DNA of 7,516 bases from Pseudomonadota bacterium (lineage in GTDB: Bacteria > Pseudomonadota > Alphaproteobacteria > Parvibaculales > Parvibaculaceae): NCBI GenBank assembly GCA_021780275.1, contig JAJXZC010000811.1:1-7516 (forward strand), written 5' to 3'. Below the pieces are notes generated by a model. The model saw only the letters and a list, made by a program, of their open reading frames with translations, had not been told where the DNA came from and ran no database searches. The position numbers and the translations under genes were made by a program. How positions within the stretch are numbered: position 1 is the stretch's first letter; every line of letters begins with the position of its first letter. Below are positions 1-7,470 of this stretch, piece after piece.

Positions 1-318
1 CAGCCAATAGCTCGCTATAGTCTGGCTCGCCTGCACATTGAGCGTGCCACGTCCAAGCGCGCCGAGTTCGCTCAGAACGAGTTCGGCGGCATGCGCCCGC
101 GCGAGCACGGCGCGCGCCTCCAGGAGAAAATCGCGCCCCGCGGCGGTCAACTCGATGTGCCGGCCGACACGATCGAAAAGCCGCGTATCGTGGCGCGCTT
201 CAAGCGCCGCGATAGCGGAACTGACCGCCGACTGCGTAAGCCCCAGCGCCGCGGCGGCACGCGTCACATGCTCTCTCTCGGCAACGGCGACGAATATGCG
301 CAACTGTTCGAGGGTCAC
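1..318 (-). CDS. LysR-type transcriptional regulator, N-terminal part (cut by window edge)
   Basis: Partial gene: only the first 106 codons are inside the window, and the ligand-binding domain is missing. The translation carries a classic LysR winged helix-turn-helix at residues 2-62: LEQLRIFVAVAE, then HVTRAAAALGLTQSAVSSAI as the two HTH helices, then LFDRVGRHIELTAAG as the wing, followed by the linker helix. QSAVS-plus-FDRVG resembles YeiE/CbbR-like members. The GTG at 318 is chosen because the fold begins right after it. An in-frame TTG at 360 would add 14 residues and lie 4 bp from the upstream stop; neither start has a good Shine-Dalgarno. It follows the YeiH-type transporter gene in the same direction, so the two are probably co-transcribed and the regulator probably controls the transporter. 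One oddity is Asp44, where the family usually has Gly. The effector cannot be inferred. Confidence 0.93.
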   Translation of the reverse strand, partial: MTLEQLRIFVAVAEREHVTRAAAALGLTQSAVSSAIAALEARHDTRLFDRVGRHIELTAAGRDFLLEARAVLARAHAAELVLSELGALGRGTLNVQASQTIASYWL

Positions 319-364
319 GGGGCGGGCCTGGGCTTTCCATTGAACGAAACGATCGTTCAAAGCA

Positions 365-1411
365 TTACATGGCAATCGCCGCCATCGCCAGACCGAAGGT
401 CGTTATGAACACCCAGGCTGATGCCCCGAGCGCCAGCGGGCGCAGCCCCTTGGCCCTGAGCTTGGCGATATCCGTCTCCAGCCCCATGGCCGCGAGCGCC
501 ATCGCAAGCATGAAAGTGGTGATTTCAGCCGCACCGTCGTGAATCGCCCCGGAAATGGGCATGAAACTATTCACACCCACCATGAGCAGGAAGCCGAACG
601 CGAACCACGGCGTCGTGCCCTTGCGCCGTCCACCGCCACTCTTCCCGCGACCACGATCCCAGAACCAGGCGAGCAGGAGCACGACCGGCGCCAGCATCAA
701 CACGCGGGTCAGCTTGACGATGGTGCCGAAATGCCCGGCATCCTGACCTTCCTGAAAAGTAGCCGCGACCACCTGCGCGATCTCGTGAATGGATGCCCCG
801 CTCCACAAGCCATAGACATGCGGCGCGAGATGCAGCACCGAGTCGAGCGCGGGAAAGAGCACCATGGAGAGCGATCCGAAAACCGTCACTGTGGCAATCG
901 CATAGGCCACATCCTCGTCGCCACCATCGACAACCGCATTCGCGGCAACAACAGCTGAAGCTCCGCAGATCGAAGTACCTGTGGCGATCAGCGTCGACAG
1001 CACCCTGTCGACGCCGAGCCGCCTTCCCGCCCAAAGCGTGAAGAGGAAAGTCGCGCCGAGGGTAAGCACAGTTCCCGCGACACCGGCGACGCCAACCGTC
1101 GCAATCTGCGTCACAGTCAATTGAAGACCGAGCAGAATGATCGCCGCTCGCAGAATGCGCCGTAACGAAAAGGTAACGCCCGCCTTAGCTCGTCTCGGCG
1201 TACCGACGAAATTATGAAACGCCATGCCGATGAGAATCGACAAAATGAGCGAGCTGAAACTGCCGAGACCTGGGACATGGTGGAGCGCTGTCGCGACAAC
1301 CGCGATGATTGCCGTCAGCAGTATGCCCGGCAGCGTTCGCATCAGCCCGTTGCGCAAGGCTTCATGTTCATGGTGATGGATGGCGGCTGCCGGGGTTTCG
1401 CTCGCAGACAT
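365..1411 (-). CDS. YeiH/UPF0324 family membrane protein (putative sulfate/sulfonate-type exporter)
   Basis: A 348-residue polytopic inner-membrane protein of the UPF0324 (Cons_hypoth698, YeiH) family, often labelled putative sulfate exporter; the substrate is not experimentally settled. Family motifs are visible: GTSICGASAV at 145-154, the loop GLWSGASIHEIAQVVAA at 201-217, and AMGLETD at 308-314 near the C-terminus. Hydrophobic segments lie roughly at 28-45, 51-66, 88-127, 136-160, 169-190, 236-250, 268-285, 297-310 and 325-347. The N-terminus is cytosolic-looking and has a histidine cluster (His12, 13, 14, 16). ATG at 1411 has a strong GAGGAG at 1418-1423 with 6-nt spacing. The gene is preceded by a 109-bp gap with a LysR-type operator candidate and followed by a LysR gene, so inducible expression by that regulator is likely. 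Family assignment is firm; transport of sulfate or sulfite is an inference. Confidence 0.93.
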   Translation of the reverse strand: MSASETPAAAIHHHEHEALRNGLMRTLPGILLTAIIAVVATALHHVPGLGSFSSLILSILIGMAFHNFVGTPRRAKAGVTFSLRRILRAAIILLGLQLTVTQIATVGVAGVAGTVLTLGATFLFTLWAGRRLGVDRVLSTLIATGTSICGASAVVAANAVVDGGDEDVAYAIATVTVFGSLSMVLFPALDSVLHLAPHVYGLWSGASIHEIAQVVAATFQEGQDAGHFGTIVKLTRVLMLAPVVLLLAWFWDRGRGKSGGGRRKGTTPWFAFGFLLMVGVNSFMPISGAIHDGAAEITTFMLAMALAAMGLETDIAKLRAKGLRPLALGASAWVFITTFGLAMAAIAM

Positions 1412-1423
1412 GTTGATCTCCTC

Positions 1424-1454
1424 GGATCACTGACTGCGGCTAGGATCACCGACT
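1424..1454. repeat. Pair of 12-bp near-identical direct repeats in the lolD-yeiH gap
   Basis: GGATCACTGACT (1424-1435) and GGATCACCGACT (1443-1454) match at 11 of 12 positions with a 19-bp period. They lie between the possible promoter and the ribosome binding site of the YeiH-type gene, so they fall in its leader. They may be a regulator site or a small duplication; function unknown. Confidence 0.5.
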
Positions 1455-1494
1455 GGGCCCGCCGGGGTCCAACGCATAGCACTGGATGTTTCGT

Positions 1495-1507
1495 TCGATT
1501 GAATCGA
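1495..1507. promoter_or_regulatory. Candidate LysR-type operator (T-N11-A dyad) upstream of the YeiH-type gene
   Basis: TCGATT-G-AATCGA is a perfect 6-1-6 inverted repeat that fits the T-N11-A consensus of LysR-family binding sites. Its centre is 90 bp upstream of the transporter start codon. A poor extended -10-like sequence (TGC-TATGCG on the minus strand, TATGCG at 1473-1478) would put the dyad close to the -35 region. The same bases also form a 9-bp tandem repeat (TCGATTGA at 1495 and 1504), which is an alternative reading. A LysR gene follows the transporter, which supports a regulatory role. No binding data can be seen from sequence. Confidence 0.5.
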
Positions 1508-1520
1508 TTGATTCCGGGAC

Positions 1521-2230
<710 letters not shown>

Positions 2231-2234
<4 letters not shown>

Positions 2235-3532
2235 TCGTACCTCAGCGCTTCGACCGGATCGAGCGACGCCGCCCGCCACGCAGGGTAAAGCGTCGCCGCA
2301 AAGGACAGGAAAAGCGCCATGGCAACGACGGAAACGACCTCGCCCGTATCGATCTCGGCGGGCATGTGGCTGAGGAAATAGATTTCGGGCGAGAAGAGTT
2401 CCGTGCCCGAAAGCTCGGAAAGCCAGACGCGCAACGTCTCGATGTTCAGGCAGAAAACCGTGCCGAGCGCGAAGCCCGCCAGCGTGCCGACCACGCCAAT
2501 CGAGGCCCCCGAGATGAAGAATATCCGCATGACGGAGCCGCGTGTCGCACCCATGGTTCTAAGCACGGCAATGTCACGTCCCTTGTCCTTCACCAGCATG
2601 ATGAGGCCCGACACGATGTTGAGCGCCGCAACGATAAGGATCAGCGTCAGGATCAGAAACATGACGTTCCGCTCGACCTGAAGCGCGCTGAAAAAGCTCT
2701 GGTTCGTCTGCTGCCATGTCAGCACATCGCAGCATGATCCGGCCTTCTGCCCCACAGGCCCCACGAACTCGTTGACGCGATCGGGATTGTCGATTTTCAC
2801 TTCGAGCGCGGTCACGCCATCGCCGGTGCGGAAATATTCTCTCGCCTCATCGAGCGGCATGAAGACGAAACTGGAATCATATTCCGACATGCCGATCTCG
2901 AAGATCGCGGAAACGCGATAGGACTTCACGCGCGGCGCCGTGCCGAAAGGCGTGATCGCACCGCGCGGCGAAAGAAGGGTGATGTTGTCGCCCAAGGTCA
3001 GGCCGAGACTCCGAGCAAGTCGCGAACCAATGGCAACACCCTCGCCACCATCGAAACCGTCGAGCGTACCCATCTGCAAATGATCGGAAACGACCTTCAG
3101 GCCTCGCAGATCCTTTTCATGGATGCCGCGCACCAGCGCGCCCAAAGCATTGGAGCGGCTCGACGCCATCGCCTGCCCCTCGACTATGGGCGTGGCGCTG
3201 ACGACACCGGGTATCTTTGCGATGGTCTCTGAAAGATAGTCGTAATCAGGAACGAAGGAGGTCACGCCACGCACGAACATGTGGCCGTTGAGGCCTAGAA
3301 TGCGCCCGAGAAGTTCGGTGCGAAACCCGTTCATCACCGACATGACGATGATGAGCGTCGCAACGCCGAGCAGGATACCGACGAAGGAGAAACCGGCGAT
3401 GACCGAGATGAAGCCCTCGCGTCGCCTCGCCCGGAGATAGCGCATGGCAAGCAACCACTCGAAGGCGCCGAAGGGCAGGCTCTTTCCCCTACCCCGCGCG
3501 TACACGTCTTCGGCGCTTGCGGCATCTGTCAT
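2231..3532 (-). CDS. lolC: Lipoprotein-releasing ABC transporter permease LolC/LolE family
   Basis: Inner-membrane permease of the Lol exporter, 433 residues, with the MacB/LolC architecture: one N-terminal membrane helix (about 43-66), a large periplasmic domain (about 70-288), then three helices (about 290-312, 336-360, 398-418). Family marks include the start motif [29 protein letters not shown] after TM1, ERNVMF at the start of TM2, [12 protein letters not shown] in the cytosolic coupling loop at 319-330, and the ending [21 protein letters not shown] 3532 has AGGAAG at 3538-3543 with 5-nt spacing. Only one permease gene is present beside lolD, so this may be the single hybrid permease type (called LolF in some bacteria) acting as a homodimer. 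Cys267-Cys268 in the periplasmic domain is a vicinal pair. The 31-bp gap to proS implies one operon. Confidence 0.96.
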
Positions 3533-3563
3533 GTTTGCTTCCTGTCGCGCCCCGGTCCCGATT

Positions 3564-4883
3564 TCAATTTGTCAGCTTGTTGAGCGCCGCTTCTGGTGAA
3601 AGCTCAACGCGCTCGCCGGTCGCGCGGTTCTTCAACTCGACGACGCCCGACTTGAGCCCGCGCGGACCGACCACGAGCTGCCAGGGCAGGCCGATGAGGT
3701 CCATGTTCGAGAACTTGGCACCCGCCCGTTCGTCCGTGTCGTCATAGAGAACGGTGACGCCTGCCTTGCTCAGCTTCGCATAAAGGTCTTCGCAAGCGGC
3801 ATCCGCTTCCGCGTCGCCGACCTTCAGGTTGACGAGGCCCACCTTGAAAGGCGCGACGCCCTCCGGCCAGATAATGCCATTGTCGTCATGGCTCGCCTCG
3901 ATGATGCCGCCGACGAGGCGCGACACGCCGACGCCGTAGGAGCCGCCATGCACGGGCCGTTCGACACCATCGGGCCCGGAAACCACGGCCTTCATCGACT
4001 CCGAATATTTGGTGCCGAAATAGAAGATCTGCCCGACTTCAATGCCGCGCGTGTTGACGCGCCGCTCTTCCGGCACTTCACGCTCGAAGCGCTCGCCATC
4101 GTGAACATCTTCCGTGGCCGCATAGAGATCGGTCCACTGCTTGATGATGGGCGTGAGGTCGCCAGCATAATCGACATCCTGGCCGGGCACGGGAAGGTCG
4201 AGCACGTTCTTGTCGATGAAGACGCCGGACTCACCCGTTTCCGCGAGGATGATGAATTCATGGCTCAGATCGCCGCCGATAGGGCCGGTCTCGGCGCGCA
4301 TCGGGATCGCCTTCAGACCGAGCCGCGCGAAGATGCGCAGATAGGCGACGAACATGCGGTTGTAGGAAAGCCGCGCACCCGCCTCGTCGAGATCGAAGGA
4401 ATAGGCGTCCTTCATCAGAAATTCGCGGCCGCGCATGACGCCGAAGCGAGGGCGCTGCTCGTCGCGGAACTTCCACTGCGTGTGGTAGAGGTTCACCGGC
4501 AGGTTGCGGTAGGACTTCACATAGGCACGGAAGATTTCCGTGATCATTTCCTCATTTGTCGGTCCGTAAAGCAGCTCGCGCTCGTGGCGATCCTTGATGC
4601 GCAGCATCTCGGGGCCATAGGCGTCGTAGCGACCGCTTTCGCGCCAGAGATCGGCGAGCTGGAGCGTCGGCATCAGAAGCTCGATGGCGCCTGCCCGATC
4701 CATTTCCTCGCGCACGATCTGCTCGATGTTCTGCAGCACGCGGAAGCCGAGCGGCAGCCAGGCATAGATGCCGGCGGCCTCCTGCCGGATCATGCCGGAG
4801 CGCAGCATGAGGCGATGCGAGACGATTTGAGCCTCGGCGGGGTTTTCCTTGAGCGTGGGCAGAAAATATCGGGAAAGGCGCAT
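3564..4883 (-). CDS. proS: Prolyl-tRNA synthetase, short type without editing insertion
   Basis: Class II synthetase that charges tRNA-Pro with proline in the cytosol. 439 residues, against about 570 for the E. coli enzyme. The N-terminus [15 protein letters not shown] is canonical. Motif 1 lies at about 44-73, the proline-binding TNEE at 109-112, motif 2 with [17 protein letters not shown] at 139-155, IGGDLSHEF at 202-210, and motif 3 [14 protein letters not shown] at 316-329. The anticodon-binding domain fills about 340-439 and contains [21 protein letters not shown]. Only about 160 residues separate motifs 2 and 3, so the INS domain that hydrolyses Ala-tRNA-Pro is absent. The start at 4883 is set by the conserved N-terminus, although the leader is C-rich with no recognisable Shine-Dalgarno. 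It heads the proS-lolC-lolD transcription unit. Confidence 0.99.
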   Translation of the reverse strand: MRLSRYFLPTLKENPAEAQIVSHRLMLRSGMIRQEAAGIYAWLPLGFRVLQNIEQIVREEMDRAGAIELLMPTLQLADLWRESGRYDAYGPEMLRIKDRHERELLYGPTNEEMITEIFRAYVKSYRNLPVNLYHTQWKFRDEQRPRFGVMRGREFLMKDAYSFDLDEAGARLSYNRMFVAYLRIFARLGLKAIPMRAETGPIGGDLSHEFIILAETGESGVFIDKNVLDLPVPGQDVDYAGDLTPIIKQWTDLYAATEDVHDGERFEREVPEERRVNTRGIEVGQIFYFGTKYSESMKAVVSGPDGVERPVHGGSYGVGVSRLVGGIIEASHDDNGIIWPEGVAPFKVGLVNLKVGDAEADAACEDLYAKLSKAGVTVLYDDTDERAGAKFSNMDLIGLPWQLVVGPRGLKSGVVELKNRATGERVELSPEAALNKLTN

Positions 4884-4931
4884 GGGGGACCGTGACCGCG
4901 AAGGGCCGTCTGGGGGGCTGATACGGGCTCA

Positions 4932-4961
4932 AGTATTAGGGGCTAGGCGACGGATTGGCAA
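4932..4961 (-). promoter_or_regulatory. Candidate sigma-70 promoter of proS-lolC-lolD
   Basis: On the minus strand TTGCCA (4956-4961, 5 of 6 to TTGACA) is followed after 18 bp by AATACT (4932-4937, 4 of 6 to TATAAT); read as TAATAC the spacing is 17 bp. Transcription would start near 4925 and give a leader of about 40 nt before the proS ATG. It sits in the only gap between the secreted-protein gene and proS. Unverified, but the best promoter match I found in this window. Confidence 0.5.
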
Positions 4962-5004
4962 CGCGGCAAAGCCTTAAAAGCAGGCCATCTGACGCCGATT
5001 TCGG

Positions 5005-6672
5005 CTATCTCTGCGCCGAACGGCTTTCCATATGCGAGATGAGGAAGGCCCGGACGTCGACCTCGGGCGCCTGCTCGACACCCCGGCCCGATTCGAGCCC
5101 GAACGGCCCCTTCTCCAGGTCATCGACCGTCGAGTCCATCTCGATGTCATAGGTCCGGTCGATCTGGTTGCGAAGCCTCTGCTCGGCCTCGTACCAGCGG
5201 GTCTTTTTCTCGCCGTCCGGGCAGGAGGAGATCTCGCCCGCATCGGTCGCGCCCCACCGCCGCTCAACGCAGTGATATGGATCGAACGAGAGCCTGAAGA
5301 GGCGATGGATCACATCGTCGATACTGAGCCGAACCTTCGTCCCGTCCGACTTGCGGTAGGCGATGGGACAGGCGGCATTTTCCTCATCGAACACGCGGAG
5401 CAGATCTCGCGGCAGATCGCTGCCCTTGTATTGCAGGCGCGGCGCGTCGATCTCCTTCATCTGGATGAACTCGCGCGTCTGATCGTACATCTCCTTGAAA
5501 GCGGTCTTGAGCCGCGCATCGCGCGAGGGCGTCGAATAGAGTTCCCACACGCCGTCCGTGCCGTAGATGTTGCGCGGCAGCCGGTCGGGCTGCGGCATGT
5601 CCTGCGTCCGCCCCTCGATGCGAGAAATGTCGATCGCGCGATCGCGTGCCCGCAGATCCTGGCAGAGCGTCTGCATCATCACATGCATTTCCTCGACCGG
5701 TCTGTATTCGAGGTCGCCGATGGAGAGCCGGGCGCGGAGATAGGTATAGAAATCCATGCCCTCATTGTCCTTCACGAATTTCGCGACGGCCCAGAGGCTC
5801 GGATCGACGGGCGGATTGCCGACATATTGCTCAAGTGAAAATTCCGGAATCTCTTCGTTCGGCGTACCGACGATGTGTCCACCGACATAGGTTCCGCTTG
5901 CAAGCTGCTTCGCGCCGTCAAGGCGGATCGGCCGCCAGTTCTGAAAAATGGAACCAAGCTCCGGCCCGGTGCGCAGGAACTCGCGCCCCACGAACGTTCG
6001 GTCGAGCGTGTTGTCGGGATGGGACGAGAAGATCATGATCCGCCCGCTCGGCTCCACTTTCCACACCATCGCCACATGGCCGTTGACGTCATAGGCGACG
6101 GTGCCGGGCCTGATCGCCTCGCGGTCGAGACGCGGCGAATACATATCGGTGAAAAGCGTCGGGCTGTCCGACCTCGCATCGTGACGGAACATCGCCGTCG
6201 ATACGGTGTTGGCGATCTCGAAAAGCAGCGGAATGGCGGGGACACCGGAGGCCGTGGCGGGCACGGCGGAGCGCCCCACAACCCTGTTGCCGCCGGAGGA
6301 ATAGCGAATGTCTCCGCGCGGCCCGTCCGAAGATTGCATGGCGCTCTGCCACGCGAAGGGAAGCCCGTTCTTCCATGCGTAATAGCCGCGCAGGAGATAG
6401 GGCACGTCCGCGCAATCAACGATGAATGTGACCTTGGGGTCGGTATGCCGATAGGGGTTTGCCGGACTCTTCAGGCAGGCATCAACCGTCCAGCAGTCTT
6501 CGGCGCCAAGCGCCGCGACGAAGTCCTCATAGCCCTTCTCGTCGGAAGGGTCCCAATGATCCTTGGTGATACGCCACGTCGTGGAAACACCCGCCGACGC
6601 AGGTGCCGTCCCGATACAGAATACAAACAGGCAGGCGGCAGCGAAGGCCGCCCTGACCGACTTCGAACGCAT
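5005..6672 (-). CDS. Secreted NlpC/P60-like cysteine hydrolase candidate, unknown function
   Basis: 555 residues; I do not recognise a named family. Residues 1-27 form a signal peptide (basic start MRSKSVR, hydrophobic core AAFAAACLFVFCIG, cleavage after ASA), so the mature protein is probably periplasmic. Residues 80-108 contain VDCADVPYLLRGYYAWKNGL, resembling the DCSGLVRYVY...G..LP catalytic-cysteine helix of NlpC/P60 enzymes (Cys87). Residues 187-221 read IRPGTVAYDVNGHVAMVW, then a strand and SSHPDN, like the NlpC/CHAP GD-(V/L)...GHV-(A/G)-(I/M) segment (His199; third residue possibly His218 or Asn221). The remaining 250 residues are charged, probably helical, and unassigned; Cys60/66 and Cys435/468/484 could form disulfides. 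The start at 6672 is chosen for the signal peptide and GGGGG at 6677-6681. A reading from 6804 would overlap the previous gene. It lies 88 bp behind another secreted-protein gene. The hydrolase call is inference from motif spacing. Confidence 0.85.
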   Translation of the reverse strand: MRSKSVRAAFAAACLFVFCIGTAPASAGVSTTWRITKDHWDPSDEKGYEDFVAALGAEDCWTVDACLKSPANPYRHTDPKVTFIVDCADVPYLLRGYYAWKNGLPFAWQSAMQSSDGPRGDIRYSSGGNRVVGRSAVPATASGVPAIPLLFEIANTVSTAMFRHDARSDSPTLFTDMYSPRLDREAIRPGTVAYDVNGHVAMVWKVEPSGRIMIFSSHPDNTLDRTFVGREFLRTGPELGSIFQNWRPIRLDGAKQLASGTYVGGHIVGTPNEEIPEFSLEQYVGNPPVDPSLWAVAKFVKDNEGMDFYTYLRARLSIGDLEYRPVEEMHVMMQTLCQDLRARDRAIDISRIEGRTQDMPQPDRLPRNIYGTDGVWELYSTPSRDARLKTAFKEMYDQTREFIQMKEIDAPRLQYKGSDLPRDLLRVFDEENAACPIAYRKSDGTKVRLSIDDVIHRLFRLSFDPYHCVERRWGATDAGEISSCPDGEKKTRWYEAEQRLRNQIDRTYDIEMDSTVDDLEKGPFGLESGRGVEQAPEVDVRAFLISHMESRSAQR

Positions 6673-6744
6673 GAGACCCCCGCAATGCCCAATCCAACCG
6701 TCGCGAGGGCCCCCGCACCTGTCAAGAAAGCGAGGCTCAAAAAC

Positions 6745-6752
6745 ATGGTTAA
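6745..6752 (-). promoter_or_regulatory. TTAACCAT, possible CtrA half-site
   Basis: The octamer TTAACCAT on the minus strand begins 8 bp after the stop of the 142-residue protein gene and about 73 bp before the start of the NlpC/P60-like gene. It matches the CtrA half-site described in Caulobacter. The full TTAA-N7-TTAA element is absent and no promoter is evident, so this may be coincidence. Confidence 0.2.
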
Positions 6753-6760
6753 CGAAGTGT

Positions 6761-7189
6761 TCAGTCGCCGGATTTTTCCGAACGATGCGCGCATGCATCA
6801 GCAAGCGCGCGCTCCGCGCCGGTCACCTGCTGCCCATCGACCAGAACGATGCCCGTCTTCGGATCGAATGTGACCGTTGCAACCTCAAGCGTGGAATCTG
6901 CGGCGTATTTTTCGCTGCCTTTGAACGGCGCGATCTTGACCGGAAAGCTGTAGAGCTCGCGCGTCTCGATGGGCGCGTCGATGTCGGCCGGAGCAACCGC
7001 GCTGCCATCGGCGGCGATGCCCGGCTTGTAGTCCGCCTCGCCGTTCGGGACATAGGTGGCAATGCGCGCGCAAAGTTCGGGGCTGACTTCGACCGGCTGA
7101 AAGCCTGCCTGCTCACCGGCGGTCCCCATGACAGGAACCGCACAAAATGCGGCGGCAAGAATCCATATGACGTGTCTCTGTGCACTCAT
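6761..7189 (-). CDS. Small secreted protein of unknown function, alphaproteobacterial family
   Basis: 142 residues with an N-terminal signal peptide (MSAQRH, hydrophobic VIWILAAAFCAVPVMG, cleavage near GTA-GEQ at 24/25), so probably periplasmic. The mature part has LCARIATYVPNGEADYKPG at 39-57, then DGSAVAPADI at 61-70, a middle with PVKIAPF, and a C-terminus DGQQVTGAERALADAC at 118-133. This follows a pattern I remember from small alphaproteobacterial hypothetical proteins (CARI..HVP..D..Y.PG.D..G..V.PADL, then a strand-rich part ending with a NGQPL-like turn), whose function is unknown. Cys40 and Cys133 are the only cysteines in the mature protein and may pair. ATG 7189 is preferred over 7213 because AGGA at 7197-7200 is 7 nt upstream and the signal peptide begins there. 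It is likely co-transcribed with the NlpC/P60-like gene 88 bp downstream. Confidence 0.85.
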   Translation of the reverse strand: MSAQRHVIWILAAAFCAVPVMGTAGEQAGFQPVEVSPELCARIATYVPNGEADYKPGIAADGSAVAPADIDAPIETRELYSFPVKIAPFKGSEKYAADSTLEVATVTFDPKTGIVLVDGQQVTGAERALADACAHRSEKSGD

Positions 7190-7284
7190 GCCTTTATCCT
7201 GAGCAACCCGCATTAAAGAACTCTTTCACCCGCTCAATCATTGAATTGAAGGCGCGCTGCCGCCTCGCCATTTAATCCGTCTAC

Positions 7285-7290
7285 TGTATA
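7285..7290 (-). promoter_or_regulatory. Possible -10 element for the 142-residue protein gene
   Basis: TATACA on the minus strand, inside the AT-rich run TATATACAGT, is the best -10-like sequence upstream of the ATG at 7189. It would start transcription near 7278 with a leader of about 90 nt. No -35 match is present at 16-18 bp (GGAGCG at 17 bp), so an activator or another sigma factor would be needed. Confidence 0.25.
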
Positions 7291-7381
7291 TATGGTCTTG
7301 CGTGGACCGCTCCCTCCGTCGCGCTTCCCTGGGCGAGGTGCCCCGCCTTCCCCCAGCCGTGCTCCCTCTCACCCCGCACCG

Positions 7382-7403
7382 GGCCGGGACCTGCCGGTCG
7401 GCC
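7382..7403. repeat. Bulged GC-rich hairpin
   Basis: GGCC-GG-GACC-TGCC-GGTC-GGCC can fold into an 8-bp stem with a 2-nt bulge and a 4-nt loop. No T-tract follows on either strand, so it is not an intrinsic terminator. It may be chance in GC-rich DNA. Confidence 0.3.
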
Positions 7404-7453
7404 ACAGCCCATCCACTGCAATGAAGCGCAACCGCCCCGTCGTTAACCGTTCT

Positions 7454-7470
7454 GGAAATTGCGCATTTCC
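7454..7470. repeat. 17-bp dyad, possible operator
   Basis: GGAAAT-TGCGC-ATTTCC is a perfect inverted repeat with 6-bp arms and a 5-bp centre. On the plus strand TTGCGC inside it (7459-7464) lies 18 bp before GATAAA (7483-7488), which could be a rightward promoter whose -35 the dyad overlaps. Any gene served would start beyond the window. Confidence 0.35.

Noticed and set aside
3888..4895. 335-codon plus-strand open frame opposite proS
   Set aside because: It is antisense to an unmistakable prolyl-tRNA synthetase. Its composition reflects the complement of GC-rich codons, and the protein shows no family motif.
4973..5005. Small hairpins after the stop of the NlpC/P60-like gene (GCCGAAATCGGC; GCCT...AGGC around TTTT)
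   Set aside because: Stems of only 4-5 bp with no following T-tract, so not credible intrinsic terminators.
5032..5838. 268-codon plus-strand open frame opposite the NlpC/P60-like gene
   Set aside because: The minus-strand protein has a signal peptide, a ribosome binding site and fold-like motifs; the plus frame has none and looks like a codon-bias shadow.
6720..6725. Perfect TTGACA on the minus strand upstream of the NlpC/P60-like gene
   Set aside because: At 16-18 bp spacing the sequence is GC-rich (GACGGT) with no -10 resemblance, so it is not listed as a promoter.
6673..6804. N-terminal extension of the 555-residue protein to an ATG at 6804
   Set aside because: It would bury the signal peptide behind 44 residues and overlap the previous gene by 44 bp.
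7282..7293. TACTGTATATAT, identical to the first 12 bases of the E. coli LexA box
   Set aside because: The second half of the palindrome is missing, and alphaproteobacterial LexA recognises a GTTC-N7-GTTC type site instead.
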